A DNA stretch of 64,000 nt from Glaciihabitans sp. dw_435 (GCF_018449675.1 NZ_JAAVUZ010000005.1:124001-188000); one strand, 5' to 3'; positions 16,875-24,487 are shown, counted from the first letter of the stretch. Notes: generated by a model from the letters alone, not told the origin. Translations and numbers: made by a program.

Positions 16875-18920
16875 CTACTTGCGCGTCACGCTGGAATTGC
16901 GCGACGCAACTTTGGCGGCCGGGGGCATCGCCTTGCGGGCAACGGGCCTCGTGGGCTCGCCGCGGCGGTCCTGTCCCGGAATCGGGCGGGACCGGCGGCC
17001 GTAAATGAGCTGCGAGGAGTCGAGCAGCCACGGCACGAGCGCGAGCACGACACCGTGCACGAGCATCAATTTGTGGCGGATGCGCCGGGCCTTGTGGTTA
17101 TGCAGCAAGTGCTCCCACCAGTGACCAACGATGAACTGCGGTGTGTAGACCGTTACGACCTCGGAGCCGTGGGCTTCGCGACGACCCTTGATGTACTTGA
17201 TCAGCGGGACGCTGATTTCCCGGTACGGGGATTGCACGAAGGTGAGCGGAATCTGGATGTTCTGCTCTTTCCACTGCTCCTGCAGGCGGGCGGTCTCGGC
17301 ATCATCGATCGAGACGTGTACGGCCTCGATGCTCTCGTGGCGGGCGGCGATCGCGTAGTCGAGGGCCTTGAGCACTGGCTTCTGCATGCGCCCGACGAGC
17401 ACGATCGCGTGGTCGCCCGTCGCACCGAAGGTCGTGGTGGGGTCGGCCTCGATTTCCTTGTCGACGTCGCGGTAGTAGCGGTTCACGCCGAGCATCAGCA
17501 CGTAGAGGATCGGCATGATCACGAACACCAGCCACGCTCCGTGGGTGAACTTGGTGATCGTGACGACGATGAGAACGACGGCCGTCATGAGGGCGCCGGC
17601 GGCGTTGATGATGAGGCCGCGCCAGACAGCGCCGGGGTTGCTGCAGCCCTCCTTGAGCATCTTCCACCAGTGGCGCACCATGCCGGTCTGCCCGAGGGTG
17701 AAGGAGACGAACACCCCGATGATGTAGAGCTGGATGAGGGATGTCACGCTCGCGCGGTACACGATGAGGATGATCACCGCGAGCAGCGCCAGTACCAGCA
17801 CGCCGTTCGAGTAGATGAGACGGTCGCCGCGGGTCTGGAGGGACTTGGGCGCGTACTTGTCCTTGGCCAGCACCGACCCCAGAAGCGGGAAGCCGTTGAA
17901 CGCGGTGTTGGCGGCGAGCAACAGGACCGCGGCGGTCGTCGCCTGGATCACGAAGAACGGCAGCGAGTTGTTGCCGAACACCGACGAGGCGATCTGCGCG
18001 ATGAGGGATCGCTGCGGCGCGGTGGCACAGCCCGTCCAGCCGACCAGGCTGCAGGCGTGTTCCGCGTAATGCACGCCTGACACCAGGGCGACGAAGACGA
18101 GGCCGGCGAACAGCACGATGGCGATTCCGCCCATGTAGACGAGCGTCTTCTGCGCGTTCTTGACCTTGGGGTAGCGGAAGGCGGGAACGCCATTCGAGAT
18201 CGCTTCGACGCCCGTGAGGGCGGAGCATCCGCTCGAAAATGCTCGCAAGAGCAACAGGACGAACGCGGCCTGCGAGAGGGATTCGCCGTTGACGGAGTAC
18301 TGCGCGGACTCGGCAACCGGCGGGTGGCCGGCGATCGTGCGCACGATGGCGACCACGATCATGATGAAGACGCTGCCGATGAAGATGTAGGTCGGGAAAG
18401 CGAAGGCCTTGCTGGACTCGCGCACGCCCCGCAGGTTCACCGCCGCAAGCAGGATGACGAAGAAGACGGCGAGTTCGACGCGGAAGTCGTCGAGCTGCGG
18501 GATCGCGGAGATGATGTTGTCCACGCCCGAGGCCACCGAGACGGCGACGGTCATGATGTAGTCGACGAGCAGGGCGGAGGCGACGACGAGGCCGGCCTTC
18601 TCGCCCAGGTTCTTGTGCGCGACCTCGTAGTCGCCACCGCCGCTCGGGTAGGCCTTGATCAGCTGGCGGTAGGAGGCAACAACGACAACGAGGAGCACGA
18701 TCACCGCTGCGGCGACCCACGGCGCGAAGCTCAGGAACGCGAGCCCGCCGAGCAGCAGGATCATCAATAGTTCCTGCGGCGCATACGCCACGGAGGAGAG
18801 AGGGTCACTCGCGAAAAGCGGGAGGGCGAGGTGCTTAGGCAGCAGCTGGCCTTCGAGCTTTTCCGAGGCGAGTGGTTCACCGATAAACCACCGCTTGGGG
18901 GACCGGACTTCGTTAGTCAC
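16875..18920 (-). CDS. APC-superfamily permease, KimA-like potassium transporter
   Basis: 681 residues from the GTG at 18920. The beginning, KRWFIGEPLAS...LALPLFASDPLSSVAYAPQE, closely follows Bacillus KimA (YdaO), a c-di-AMP-controlled K+/H+ symporter; about 12 membrane helices follow (about 40-480), then a soluble domain with GDHAIVLVGRM and HVSIDD (about 495-650), as in KimA. Database entries often call such proteins amino-acid permeases. A longer TTG start (18956) would have its codon inside the -35 box: TTGACT (18956-18951) and TAGGCT (18934-18929) are 16 bp apart, placing +1 at or beside the GTG. So the mRNA is probably leaderless. No c-di-AMP riboswitch is visible. The basic C-terminal tail is longer than in KimA. 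Confidence 0.78.
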   Translation of the reverse strand: MTNEVRSPKRWFIGEPLASEKLEGQLLPKHLALPLFASDPLSSVAYAPQELLMILLLGGLAFLSFAPWVAAAVIVLLVVVVASYRQLIKAYPSGGGDYEVAHKNLGEKAGLVVASALLVDYIMTVAVSVASGVDNIISAIPQLDDFRVELAVFFVILLAAVNLRGVRESSKAFAFPTYIFIGSVFIMIVVAIVRTIAGHPPVAESAQYSVNGESLSQAAFVLLLLRAFSSGCSALTGVEAISNGVPAFRYPKVKNAQKTLVYMGGIAIVLFAGLVFVALVSGVHYAEHACSLVGWTGCATAPQRSLIAQIASSVFGNNSLPFFVIQATTAAVLLLAANTAFNGFPLLGSVLAKDKYAPKSLQTRGDRLIYSNGVLVLALLAVIILIVYRASVTSLIQLYIIGVFVSFTLGQTGMVRHWWKMLKEGCSNPGAVWRGLIINAAGALMTAVVLIVVTITKFTHGAWLVFVIMPILYVLMLGVNRYYRDVDKEIEADPTTTFGATGDHAIVLVGRMQKPVLKALDYAIAARHESIEAVHVSIDDAETARLQEQWKEQNIQIPLTFVQSPYREISVPLIKYIKGRREAHGSEVVTVYTPQFIVGHWWEHLLHNHKARRIRHKLMLVHGVVLALVPWLLDSSQLIYGRRSRPIPGQDRRGEPTRPVARKAMPPAAKVASRNSSVTRK

Positions 18921-18928
18921 GAGGGGCG

Positions 18929-18956
18929 AGCCTACTCCTCGCGGGGCGCGAGTCAA
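18929..18956 (-). promoter_or_regulatory. Promoter of the KimA-like gene
   Basis: TTGACT and TAGGCT separated by 16 bp on the minus strand; the predicted transcription start (about 18920-18922) coincides with the GTG codon, pointing to a leaderless message. The padR stop is only 30 bp upstream of the -35 box. Confidence 0.6.
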
Positions 18957-18985
18957 GCTGGCGCCTTAATGAACGGTGGATGAAT

Positions 18986-19612
18986 CTATTCCCGGGTAGT
19001 TCTGAGGGAGGAGATAACCGCCGCCCGCACCTGCTCAAGACCCTCTCTCAGCACCGTTACTGTCTCCTCCGGCAGCACGCCACTGACGACCTGGCCACGC
19101 AGGTCCGCACGGATCTGGTGACGGAAGTCGCTCAGCACCATCTCTGCGCTCTGCAGGTGCTCGCGGCTCTCGACGCGCGCCGACTTGGTGTCGTCGGTGT
19201 GCGTGGTCCAGCCGGTCGACTCGGACCGGGCGTCCCGCGCAGCGGAGGCGAGATCGGCGCGCAGGGTTTTCATCGCCGAGTTCACCGAGGTGCGCACCTC
19301 GTTCGCCAGGCGGCGCACGGAGTCGGTCACCTCGTTCTCGATCCCATCGAGCTCCCCGGCCCGGGCGGCAAGCTCCTCGCGCCCCGCATCGGTGATCTCG
19401 TAGACGGTCTTGCGGCCGTCCGTGGTTTTGGTGACGAGGCCGTCTTCCTCGAGCTTGGCGAGCCGCGGGTAGATCGTGCCCGCGCTCGGAACATAGGTGC
19501 CGCCGAAGCGGTCACCGAGTGCCTGGATCAGTTCGTACCCGTGCCGCGGGGACTCGGCGAGCAGGCTGAGCAGGTAGAGCCGGAGGTGGCCGTGGCCAAA
19601 GACGGGGGTCAT
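18986..19612 (-). CDS. PadR-family transcriptional regulator
   Basis: 208 residues with the PadR winged helix in the first 85: GHLRLYLLSLLAESPRHGYELIQAL, VPSAGTIYPRLAKLEEDGLV and the beta-wing TDGRKTVYEITDAG. The rest is a long helical C-terminal region (about 90-200), longer than in minimal PadR proteins, probably the dimer or effector part. ATG at 19612 overlaps the TGA of the DUF4097 gene (ATGA), so the two are coupled. Twin palindromes with the CGATATATCG core lie upstream of the operon and are its probable autoregulatory site. Confidence 0.9.
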   Translation of the reverse strand: MTPVFGHGHLRLYLLSLLAESPRHGYELIQALGDRFGGTYVPSAGTIYPRLAKLEEDGLVTKTTDGRKTVYEITDAGREELAARAGELDGIENEVTDSVRRLANEVRTSVNSAMKTLRADLASAARDARSESTGWTTHTDDTKSARVESREHLQSAEMVLSDFRHQIRADLRGQVVSGVLPEETVTVLREGLEQVRAAVISSLRTTRE

Positions 19613-20409
19613 GCGTTCACCGCGTGAAGGACGGAGATGTTGCCGCTGACGGTGTTGGCCTTGAAGTCGAGCCACTTCTCCTCGAGGGTCCCGTACTTTC
19701 CGCTATAGCTGCCGTGGATCCCCTTGATCTCGGAGTTGTCCAGCTGCAGTCGACCGCTGACCGTGTTGATGCGGTACTGCGCGGCGACGCCGGGAGCGAG
19801 GCGCGCGGTGATGCTGCCACTGACCGTGCTGACCCGTGCCTCGTCGGGCGTTCCGGCCAGGTCGAGGAAGACCTCGCCGCTGACGCCCTCGGACGTGAAG
19901 ACCGACACCTCGCCCGAGGCGGTGATGTCCCCACTGACCGTGTGAGCGTAGATCTTGCCGGTGTGGTTGCGCACGGAAATCTCGCCGCTCACGGCGTTGA
20001 GCCGCAGCGCACCCGTCATGTTGTCGACGACGAGCGGGCCGGTCACGGTGCTGATGTTCGCGTCCTCGGTCAGGCCGCTGATCAGGGCCGACGCGCTGAC
20101 CACGCCGAAGCGCAGCGCGACGTCGTGCGGAACCATGATGCTGATGTCGGCGCGGGCAGTGCCGGAGAACGACTTGAAGACATCAATGAAGTTGTCCCAG
20201 CGCAGCTGGGGGTGGTCGATCTCGAGCGTGTCGCCGTCGACACTGACCTTGAGATCCCGTCCGCTGACGGAGTGCACCTCGACACGTGCGCCGGGTTCGT
20301 CGTGCCCGACGATGTCGACCTGGCCGGCAACGAGAGACACCTTGAGGTGACGGATGAGGCCGATGTCGATGACCTTCGGGCCATCGAGCAGCCACTTTTC
20401 CTGAGCCAT
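19609..20409 (-). CDS. DUF4097 (adhesin-like beta-helix) family protein
   Basis: 266 residues dominated by repeating short beta strands of the type SGxI-x-V-x-TVSG (for example NAVSGEISVRNHTG, AHTVSGDITASG, STVSGSITARL, NTVSGRLQL), the pattern of the DUF4097 right-handed beta-helix family. No signal peptide or membrane helix, so cytosolic. Start MAQEKW at 20409, with AAAGGGAA 7-10 nt upstream; the longer in-frame start would cross the operator region. Cotranscribed with padR. The pairing of a PadR regulator with DUF4097 is widespread in actinobacteria and Firmicutes, often linked to envelope stress, but the biochemical role is unknown. Confidence 0.82.
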   Translation of the reverse strand: MAQEKWLLDGPKVIDIGLIRHLKVSLVAGQVDIVGHDEPGARVEVHSVSGRDLKVSVDGDTLEIDHPQLRWDNFIDVFKSFSGTARADISIMVPHDVALRFGVVSASALISGLTEDANISTVTGPLVVDNMTGALRLNAVSGEISVRNHTGKIYAHTVSGDITASGEVSVFTSEGVSGEVFLDLAGTPDEARVSTVSGSITARLAPGVAAQYRINTVSGRLQLDNSEIKGIHGSYSGKYGTLEEKWLDFKANTVSGNISVLHAVNA

Positions 20410-20458
20410 TGCTGTTCCCTTTCGATAAATATGTGGTGGATGACCCGAGCCGCTCACT

Positions 20459-20500
20459 CGCGATATATCGCGTCATCTGCAACTCACGATATATCGCGTG
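20459..20500. promoter_or_regulatory. Twin PadR operator
   Basis: CGCGATATATCGCG (20459-20472, perfect palindrome) and CACGATATATCGCG (20485-20498), their CGATATATCG cores 26 bp apart and both preceded by CACTC or AACTC. They lie 50-90 bp upstream of the DUF4097-padR start. The assignment to PadR rests on position and on AT-rich palindromes being usual for that family. Confidence 0.65.
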
Positions 20501-20664
20501 TATCGCGTGCGCAAGTGGGTGTGCGCGAATTTTTCTGAGAGGTGGCCCGCACCCCCCAAACTGGTGAGTTTGGTGATTCCTGTGTCGAATGAGTCGCCGG
20601 TGCCGTCATATTGGAGAGATCGTTCGGGCGGCACCGCGGCCCGAACGTGGCTTCTGGGGGAAGT

Positions 20665-21498
20665 GTGACGTTACTGACGATCGGTCTCGGGGTTGCCTGC
20701 GTGCTCTTCGTGACGTGGCTCGCCATCGTTGAGCTACGCGCAACCCGACGTCGGCCGGCGCCGCGCGCGATCCTCCAGCACCCCTCCGAGCCCACCGAGG
20801 GCATTGCCGCCCGGTCGGTTGCCCTCGCCGCCCTGCAACTGGATTCCACCGACATCCCATGGAACGACTTCGGCGGAACCGCCATCACCGCGGAGGCACT
20901 CCTCGATGCCCGTGTCACCTGGGGGCTGACGGATGCGCGCCGCTGGAACGAGTACTTCGAGCAACTGATGAGTGCCGCGCGCTTCGATCCCCGGGTGACG
21001 CAGTTGTTCGCGGAACGAGCTCGACTGACCGCGAAGGCACGCCTGTCCGAGTCGCACTGGGCGCGGGTCGCGCAGGGGGACCGTTCGACCGGCGGGCTGG
21101 ACGCGCACAGGATCATCCACAACGTCCACCGCTGGGAAGCCGAGATCGCCCGTCACGATACGGCGCGCAACATCCCGGGATCGTGGGTGGTCACGTCCCT
21201 CCGCGGCTACGACCTCGGCGAGGCGGCGGCGACCGCGGTGTGGGGCGTAGCGCTCGGCTACGTGACGCGGGAGGAATCGGCGCTCATGCTCGCGCGGGTG
21301 GACCTGGAGGCGCGCGCGGTGTTCTCCTGCTGGGAAGACTTCGGCCGCAGCTTCATCATCGGGCGGTGTGTGGTGCTGTCCCGCTCGATGGCGGGGGATA
21401 CGGCGGAGGCCGACGCCGAGGTGGTGCACCTCATGAGGTCGTACACGGTCGCGCTCGATGAGCACACCGCCGGACCGTGGACGCGGCTTGCCTGGTAG
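20665..21498 (+). CDS. DUF1266 domain membrane-anchored protein
   Basis: 277 residues. N-terminal anchor helix at about 3-24, then a soluble domain whose second half shows the DUF1266 signature: RGYDLGEAAATAVWGVALGYVTREES, followed by FSCWEDFGRSFIIGR. Family function is unknown (includes enterobacterial YbeR/YbeU). Start GTG at 20665 is preferred because GGGGGAAG directly precedes it and the protein then begins with the anchor helix; a TTG at 20611 would add 18 hydrophilic residues. Divergent from the DUF4097-padR operon and convergent with carD, with a strong terminator between. Confidence 0.7.
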   Translation: MTLLTIGLGVACVLFVTWLAIVELRATRRRPAPRAILQHPSEPTEGIAARSVALAALQLDSTDIPWNDFGGTAITAEALLDARVTWGLTDARRWNEYFEQLMSAARFDPRVTQLFAERARLTAKARLSESHWARVAQGDRSTGGLDAHRIIHNVHRWEAEIARHDTARNIPGSWVVTSLRGYDLGEAAATAVWGVALGYVTREESALMLARVDLEARAVFSCWEDFGRSFIIGRCVVLSRSMAGDTAEADAEVVHLMRSYTVALDEHTAGPWTRLAW

Positions 21499-21530
21499 TC
21501 ACCGCGGTTAGTCAGCGCTGGTCGTTAACG

Positions 21531-21571
21531 CAGACGAGGCCCGGCTATCGGTGATCGCGGGGCCTCGTCTG
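21531..21571. terminator. Bidirectional terminator between DUF1266 gene and carD
   Basis: Perfect 12-bp stem CAGACGAGGCCC / GGGCCTCGTCTG with a 17-nt loop, between two convergent stops. Confidence 0.75.
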
Positions 21572-21597
21572 GCTGACGGAAAACCGTCGGTGGTGAA

Positions 21598-22089
21598 TTA
21601 CGCGGAGACGCTCATCAGAACTTCTTCGAGAACGACGGATGCCTCTTCGTCCGTTACCTGCTGCGCAAGTGCCAGCTCGGAGACGAGAATCTGGCGGGCC
21701 TTGATCAGCAGGTGCTTCTCGGCCGCGGAGACTCCGGTGTCCTGGTCGCGGCGCCAGAGGTCGCGGACGACCTCGCCGATACGGTTCAGGCTGCCGGAGG
21801 CCATCTTCTCCTGGTTGGACTTGTAGCGACGTGACCAGTTGCCCGGCTCCTCGACGAGGTCGCTGCGCAGCACGTCGAAGACGGCCTCGACGCCAGCGGC
21901 ATCGATGACATCGCGAACGCCAACGAGGTCCACGTTGTCGATGGGGAGTTCAATCACGAGCGGGCTGGTGTGCACGTTCAGAGTGATGTACTTCTTGTCG
22001 ACACCCTTGATAGTGCGCGTCTTGACTGCGGTGATCGTGACGGCACCGTGGTGCGGGTAGACGAGAGTTTCCCCTACTTCGAAAATCAT
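21598..22089 (-). CDS. carD: CarD-family RNA-polymerase-binding regulator
   Basis: 163 residues beginning MIFEVGETLVYPHHGAVTI, the RNA-polymerase interaction domain (about 1-55) of CarD; the C-terminal helical DNA-binding domain carries GNWSRRYKSN with the conserved Trp that wedges the -10 upstream edge. CarD stabilises open complexes at rRNA and many housekeeping promoters and is essential in mycobacteria. The start at 22089 has AGAGGA 6-11 nt upstream; an upstream in-frame ATG at 22173 would add 28 unrelated residues. Ends in a strong terminator shared with the DUF1266 gene. Confidence 0.95.
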   Translation of the reverse strand: MIFEVGETLVYPHHGAVTITAVKTRTIKGVDKKYITLNVHTSPLVIELPIDNVDLVGVRDVIDAAGVEAVFDVLRSDLVEEPGNWSRRYKSNQEKMASGSLNRIGEVVRDLWRRDQDTGVSAAEKHLLIKARQILVSELALAQQVTDEEASVVLEEVLMSVSA

Positions 22090-22466
22090 TTGTGTCCTCT
22101 GTGTTCTTCGGTCCCGGCCAAAACCGGGTGATCTCGCGGTGGGTGTTAGATAAGAAACGTGGCGGAACTGCACGCCAACGGGTGTTACCCGATCGCCCCA
22201 ACCGGCGTGTGTTCTTTGCCGTGCGGCGACGGAAGTATCCCGGCGATCTGGTGGCGGGCTCTGAACGCCTGCGGATCAATCCGGATGTGAGTCGTCTGGT
22301 TCGTGGCTGTGGGAGCTAAGGGTCCCTTATACACACGTTCCATTAGACAATTGTACCATTTCTCGAATCTTTGTCCGAAAAAGGTTTACGCCTCCACCGA
22401 ACGGACGCTTGACCTTGACGCAGCGTCAACCTTTACCGTGATTTCTGAGACGGAAGGGAGCGACGG
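22090..22466. other. Intergenic region, 377 bp: divergent promoters of carD and the TipA-like gene
   Basis: No gene seen. The AT-rich patch at 22330-22390 holds a plausible carD promoter on the minus strand (TACAAT as -10 near 22352). The right end carries the MerR-type promoter described separately. About 130 bp of carD leader (22090-22220) shows no convincing fold. Confidence 0.4.
22409..22437 (+). promoter_or_regulatory. MerR-type promoter/operator with palindrome TTGACGCAGCGTCAA
   Basis: TTGACC (22409-22414) and TTTACC (22432-22437) with a spacer filled by the perfect palindrome TTGACGC-A-GCGTCAA (22415-22429). This is the layout MerR-family activators use to control their own gene, with the operator between -35 and -10; the gene starts 30 bp downstream. 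Confidence 0.65.
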
Positions 22467-23210
22467 ATGGACTGGGCGATTCACGACATCGCGCGATTGC
22501 GCACGCTGCGCCACTACGGCCAGATCGGTTTGCTCGAGCCCAGCAGCATCGGCAGCAACGGCTACCGCCGCTACGACGAGCGCGCGCTAACGCGGCTGCA
22601 GAGGATTCTGCTGCTGCGCGAACTGGGACTCGGCCTGCCCGCCATCGCCGAGCTGCTCGATGGGCAGCGCGACGACGCGCGTGCGTTGCTGGCTCACCTG
22701 CACTGGTTGCAGCAGGAGAAGCTCCGGCTCGACCGGCTCATTAACAGCGTCGAAACCACGATTCTCAAGATGGAAGGAGGTGAACAACTGATGGCAGAAG
22801 AGATGTTTGACGGCTTCGATCACACCGTCCACCGCGCCGAGGTCGAAGAGCGCTGGGGTGCCGAGGCGTACGCCCGCGGCGACAGCTGGTGGCGTTCGAT
22901 GACGGCGGAGGAACGGGACGAGTGGATGACCCGGCAGAAGCAGCTCGCGGCGGACTGGGCCGCGGCCGCGGCATCCGGTATCCCGTCCGACGGTGACGCC
23001 GCACAGGCGCTGGCCGCGCGGCACTTCGCGTGGCTGGCCGGGATTCCGGGGACGCCGCGGTCCGCGGCCGGCGGTCCCACGAAGGAGTACTTCGTCGGCC
23101 TGGGCGAGATGTACGCGACGGACGACCGCTTCGCTGCGAACTACGGCGGCGCCGACGCGGCCCGCTTCGTGCGCGACGCGATGGCGCACTACGCGGGCCT
23201 GCACCTGTAG
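22467..23210 (+). CDS. TipA-like MerR-family regulator with shortened HTH and internal start
   Basis: 247 residues. N-terminal MerR domain (1-70), coiled-coil linker (about 70-100) and a C-terminal TipAS drug-binding domain (about 112-247, ending in the GLGEMYATDDRF motif). TipAL homologs read IxxxAxxAGVTxRTLxHYD here; this protein reads IHDIARLRTLRHYG, so about five residues making the turn of the helix-turn-helix are absent. Within the gene, AAGGAGGTGA (22774-22783) lies 7 nt before an in-frame ATG at 22791 that would yield the TipAS domain alone (139 residues), the same two-product layout as Streptomyces tipA. The Cys that captures thiostrepton in Streptomyces is not seen at the matching place. 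GGAAGGGAG precedes the full-length start. Confidence 0.85.
   Translation: MDWAIHDIARLRTLRHYGQIGLLEPSSIGSNGYRRYDERALTRLQRILLLRELGLGLPAIAELLDGQRDDARALLAHLHWLQQEKLRLDRLINSVETTILKMEGGEQLMAEEMFDGFDHTVHRAEVEERWGAEAYARGDSWWRSMTAEERDEWMTRQKQLAADWAAAAASGIPSDGDAAQALAARHFAWLAGIPGTPRSAAGGPTKEYFVGLGEMYATDDRFAANYGGADAARFVRDAMAHYAGLHL
22774..22793 (+). promoter_or_regulatory. Internal ribosome binding site for a TipAS-like short product
   Basis: AAGGAGGTGA, a near-complete anti-16S match, 7 nt before the ATG at 22791 inside the merR gene and in its frame. It is stronger than the site of the full-length start. Confidence 0.65.
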
Positions 23211-23237
23211 GTGCCCCGATCCCGTGGCACCCGCTGC

Positions 23238-23297
23238 ATCGAAGGAGCAGAGATGGTCGTCCGCGGCCCGTTGTGACAACCATCTGTGCTCCTTCGC
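23238..23297. repeat. Palindromic repeat family A, copy 1
   Basis: Arms CGAAGGAGCAGAGATGGT and its complement with one mismatch, loop of about 20 nt. Three more copies are at 23536, 51317 and 53084. It begins 28 bp after the TipA-like stop and might double as a terminator. Confidence 0.8.
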
Positions 23298-23372
23298 TGA
23301 GAAAGCGGGCTGCCCGGTCGTGCTCGGGGCCCGTCGTGCCCCGCCAGGTGCCCGATCCCGCCCCGGTGCTCA

Positions 23373-23432
23373 TCGAAAGGGTAGAAACGTGTCGCGTCGA
23401 GCCTCAGCACCTCACGTTTTTACCCTTTCGGT
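23373..23432. repeat. Palindromic repeat family B, copy 1
   Basis: Arms CGAAAGGGTAGAAACGTG and complement with one mismatch, about 20-nt centre. Other copies at 51224 and 52991. Together with family A it fills the 416-bp gap 23211-23626, which otherwise holds no gene. Confidence 0.75.
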
Positions 23433-23535
23433 GGCGGCGGGGCGACAGCGGGGGTCAGGTGGGCCATGTGGAGTGGGTTTGGCCCGCAGGTAGGTCATGA
23501 GCGCGAGTAGGCCCGCTGGGGTGGCATCCACCGCG

Positions 23536-23594
23536 TCGAAGGAGCAGAGATGGTCGTCCGCGGCCGGTCGAAACAACCATCTGTGCTCCTTCGA
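23536..23594. repeat. Palindromic repeat family A, copy 2
   Basis: TCGAAGGAGCAGAGATGGT and ACCATCTGTGCTCCTTCGA arms; centre CGTCCGCGGCC is shared with copy 1, so these two are the closest pair. Confidence 0.8.
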
Positions 23595-23626
23595 TGAGGA
23601 AGCCAGGGCTACGGGGCGCGGTTCGG

Positions 23627-23734
23627 CTACAGGGCGCGCGTCGGGATGCGGCGGTAGTCGTCGCGGGCGATGGCGGCGGCCGTGGCGAGGGTCGACCAGG
23701 CGGCAACCGCGGCTATGGAGATGAGGAGGGTCAT
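23627..23734 (-). CDS. 35-residue small membrane protein coupled to yczE
   Basis: Short reading frame MTLLISIAAVAAWSTLATAA.. continuing AIARDDYRRIPTRAL. One hydrophobic helix (about 2-23) then a basic tail with RDDYRRIPTR. Its ATG overlaps the yczE stop as ATGA, and a nearly perfect ribosome site AAAGGAGGTG lies 6 nt upstream inside the end of yczE. RDDYRR-type tails after one helix are common in small actinobacterial membrane proteins. The overlap, the site and the sequence pattern together support translation. Function unknown; perhaps a partner of YczE. Confidence 0.6.
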   Translation of the reverse strand: MTLLISIAAVAAWSTLATAAAIARDDYRRIPTRAL

Positions 23735-24441
23735 GACAGCACCTCCTTTCCGGCGGGAGCGGGGTCGGCGGTGATCAGGAGTGCGGGGGCGGATGCCTCG
23801 GCGCCCTGCTGTGCCGCGGCCGCAACCTTGGCGCGACCGGGGCGCGGCACCACCCGGGCCGAGAGCAGGGGAAGCGTCACCCCGACCATCGGGCCGATGA
23901 GGAGGGCGAACGCCAGGGTGCCGAGACCCACGTCCCCACCGAGAAGCCAGCCCACGAAGACGACGGTCACCTCGATGGACGTGCGGGCGATGCAGGTCTT
24001 TACTCCCCAGCGGCGCGTGATTCCGAGCATGAGGCCGTCACGCGGGCCGGGGCCGAAGTGCGCTCCGACGTAGAGGCCGGTGGCCACGGCCAGCAGCGCG
24101 AGACCGCCGGCGAAGAGCAGCACCTGAAACGCGGGGGTGCTCTGGACGGGGATGAGCGCAAGACCCACGTCGGCACTGGTTCCAATGCCGAGCACATTGA
24201 GCACGGTTCCGATGCCCGGCTTCTGGCGGAGGGGGATCCACAGCAGCAACACGACGGCGCCGGTGATGTTCGTGACCACGCCGAACTCCAGGCCGGTGTG
24301 CGCGGCGATGCCCTGGGTGAGCACCTCCCACGGGCCGACACCAACGCCGGCGCGCACCATCATGGCGATGGCAATTCCGTAGAGGAACAGTCCCACGACC
24401 AATTGGGTGAAGCGAAGGGCCACATTGAGCGAGTACGTCAT
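23731..24441 (-). CDS. yczE: YczE-family membrane protein
   Basis: 236 residues, about 5-6 membrane helices, matching YczE/YyaS-type integral membrane proteins of unknown transport role (GVGPWEVLTQGIAAHTGLEFGVVTN and GAHFGPGPRDGLMLGI are family motifs; LYGIAIAMMVRAGVGVGPWEVL near residues 18-40). Start ATG at 24441; an upstream in-frame start at 24477 would lie in the shared operator region. It is divergent from a MocR regulator, the classic yczE/yczR pair in which YczR controls yczE. A 35-residue protein gene overlaps its end. The C-terminal 40 residues are hydrophilic and Ala-rich. Confidence 0.8.
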   Translation of the reverse strand: MTYSLNVALRFTQLVVGLFLYGIAIAMMVRAGVGVGPWEVLTQGIAAHTGLEFGVVTNITGAVVLLLWIPLRQKPGIGTVLNVLGIGTSADVGLALIPVQSTPAFQVLLFAGGLALLAVATGLYVGAHFGPGPRDGLMLGITRRWGVKTCIARTSIEVTVVFVGWLLGGDVGLGTLAFALLIGPMVGVTLPLLSARVVPRPGRAKVAAAAQQGAEASAPALLITADPAPAGKEVLS

Positions 24442-24450
24442 GACTAGTAT

Positions 24451-24487
24451 CCAATTACCGGATTGGCTTGGTGGCAAGATGCCAATT
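24451..24487. promoter_or_regulatory. Divergent yczE/yczR operator candidate
   Basis: CCAAT-TACCGG-ATTGG (24451-24466) is an inverted repeat, followed by TTGG-TGGCAAGATG-CCAA (24468-24485), so CCAAT/ATTGG-like boxes occur repeatedly in direct and inverted order as described for MocR-type regulators. It covers the promoters of both genes. Confidence 0.55.

Noticed and set aside
16773-18080. Long + strand frame, about 435 codons
   Set aside because: Antisense of the KimA-like gene and crcB; its product is Asp/Glu/Arg/His-rich without any domain, the usual shadow in high-GC DNA.
23211-23626. Short frames with KEQRW-type peptides inside the A/B repeats
   Set aside because: They are translations of palindromes, recur in unrelated contexts and have no ribosome site.
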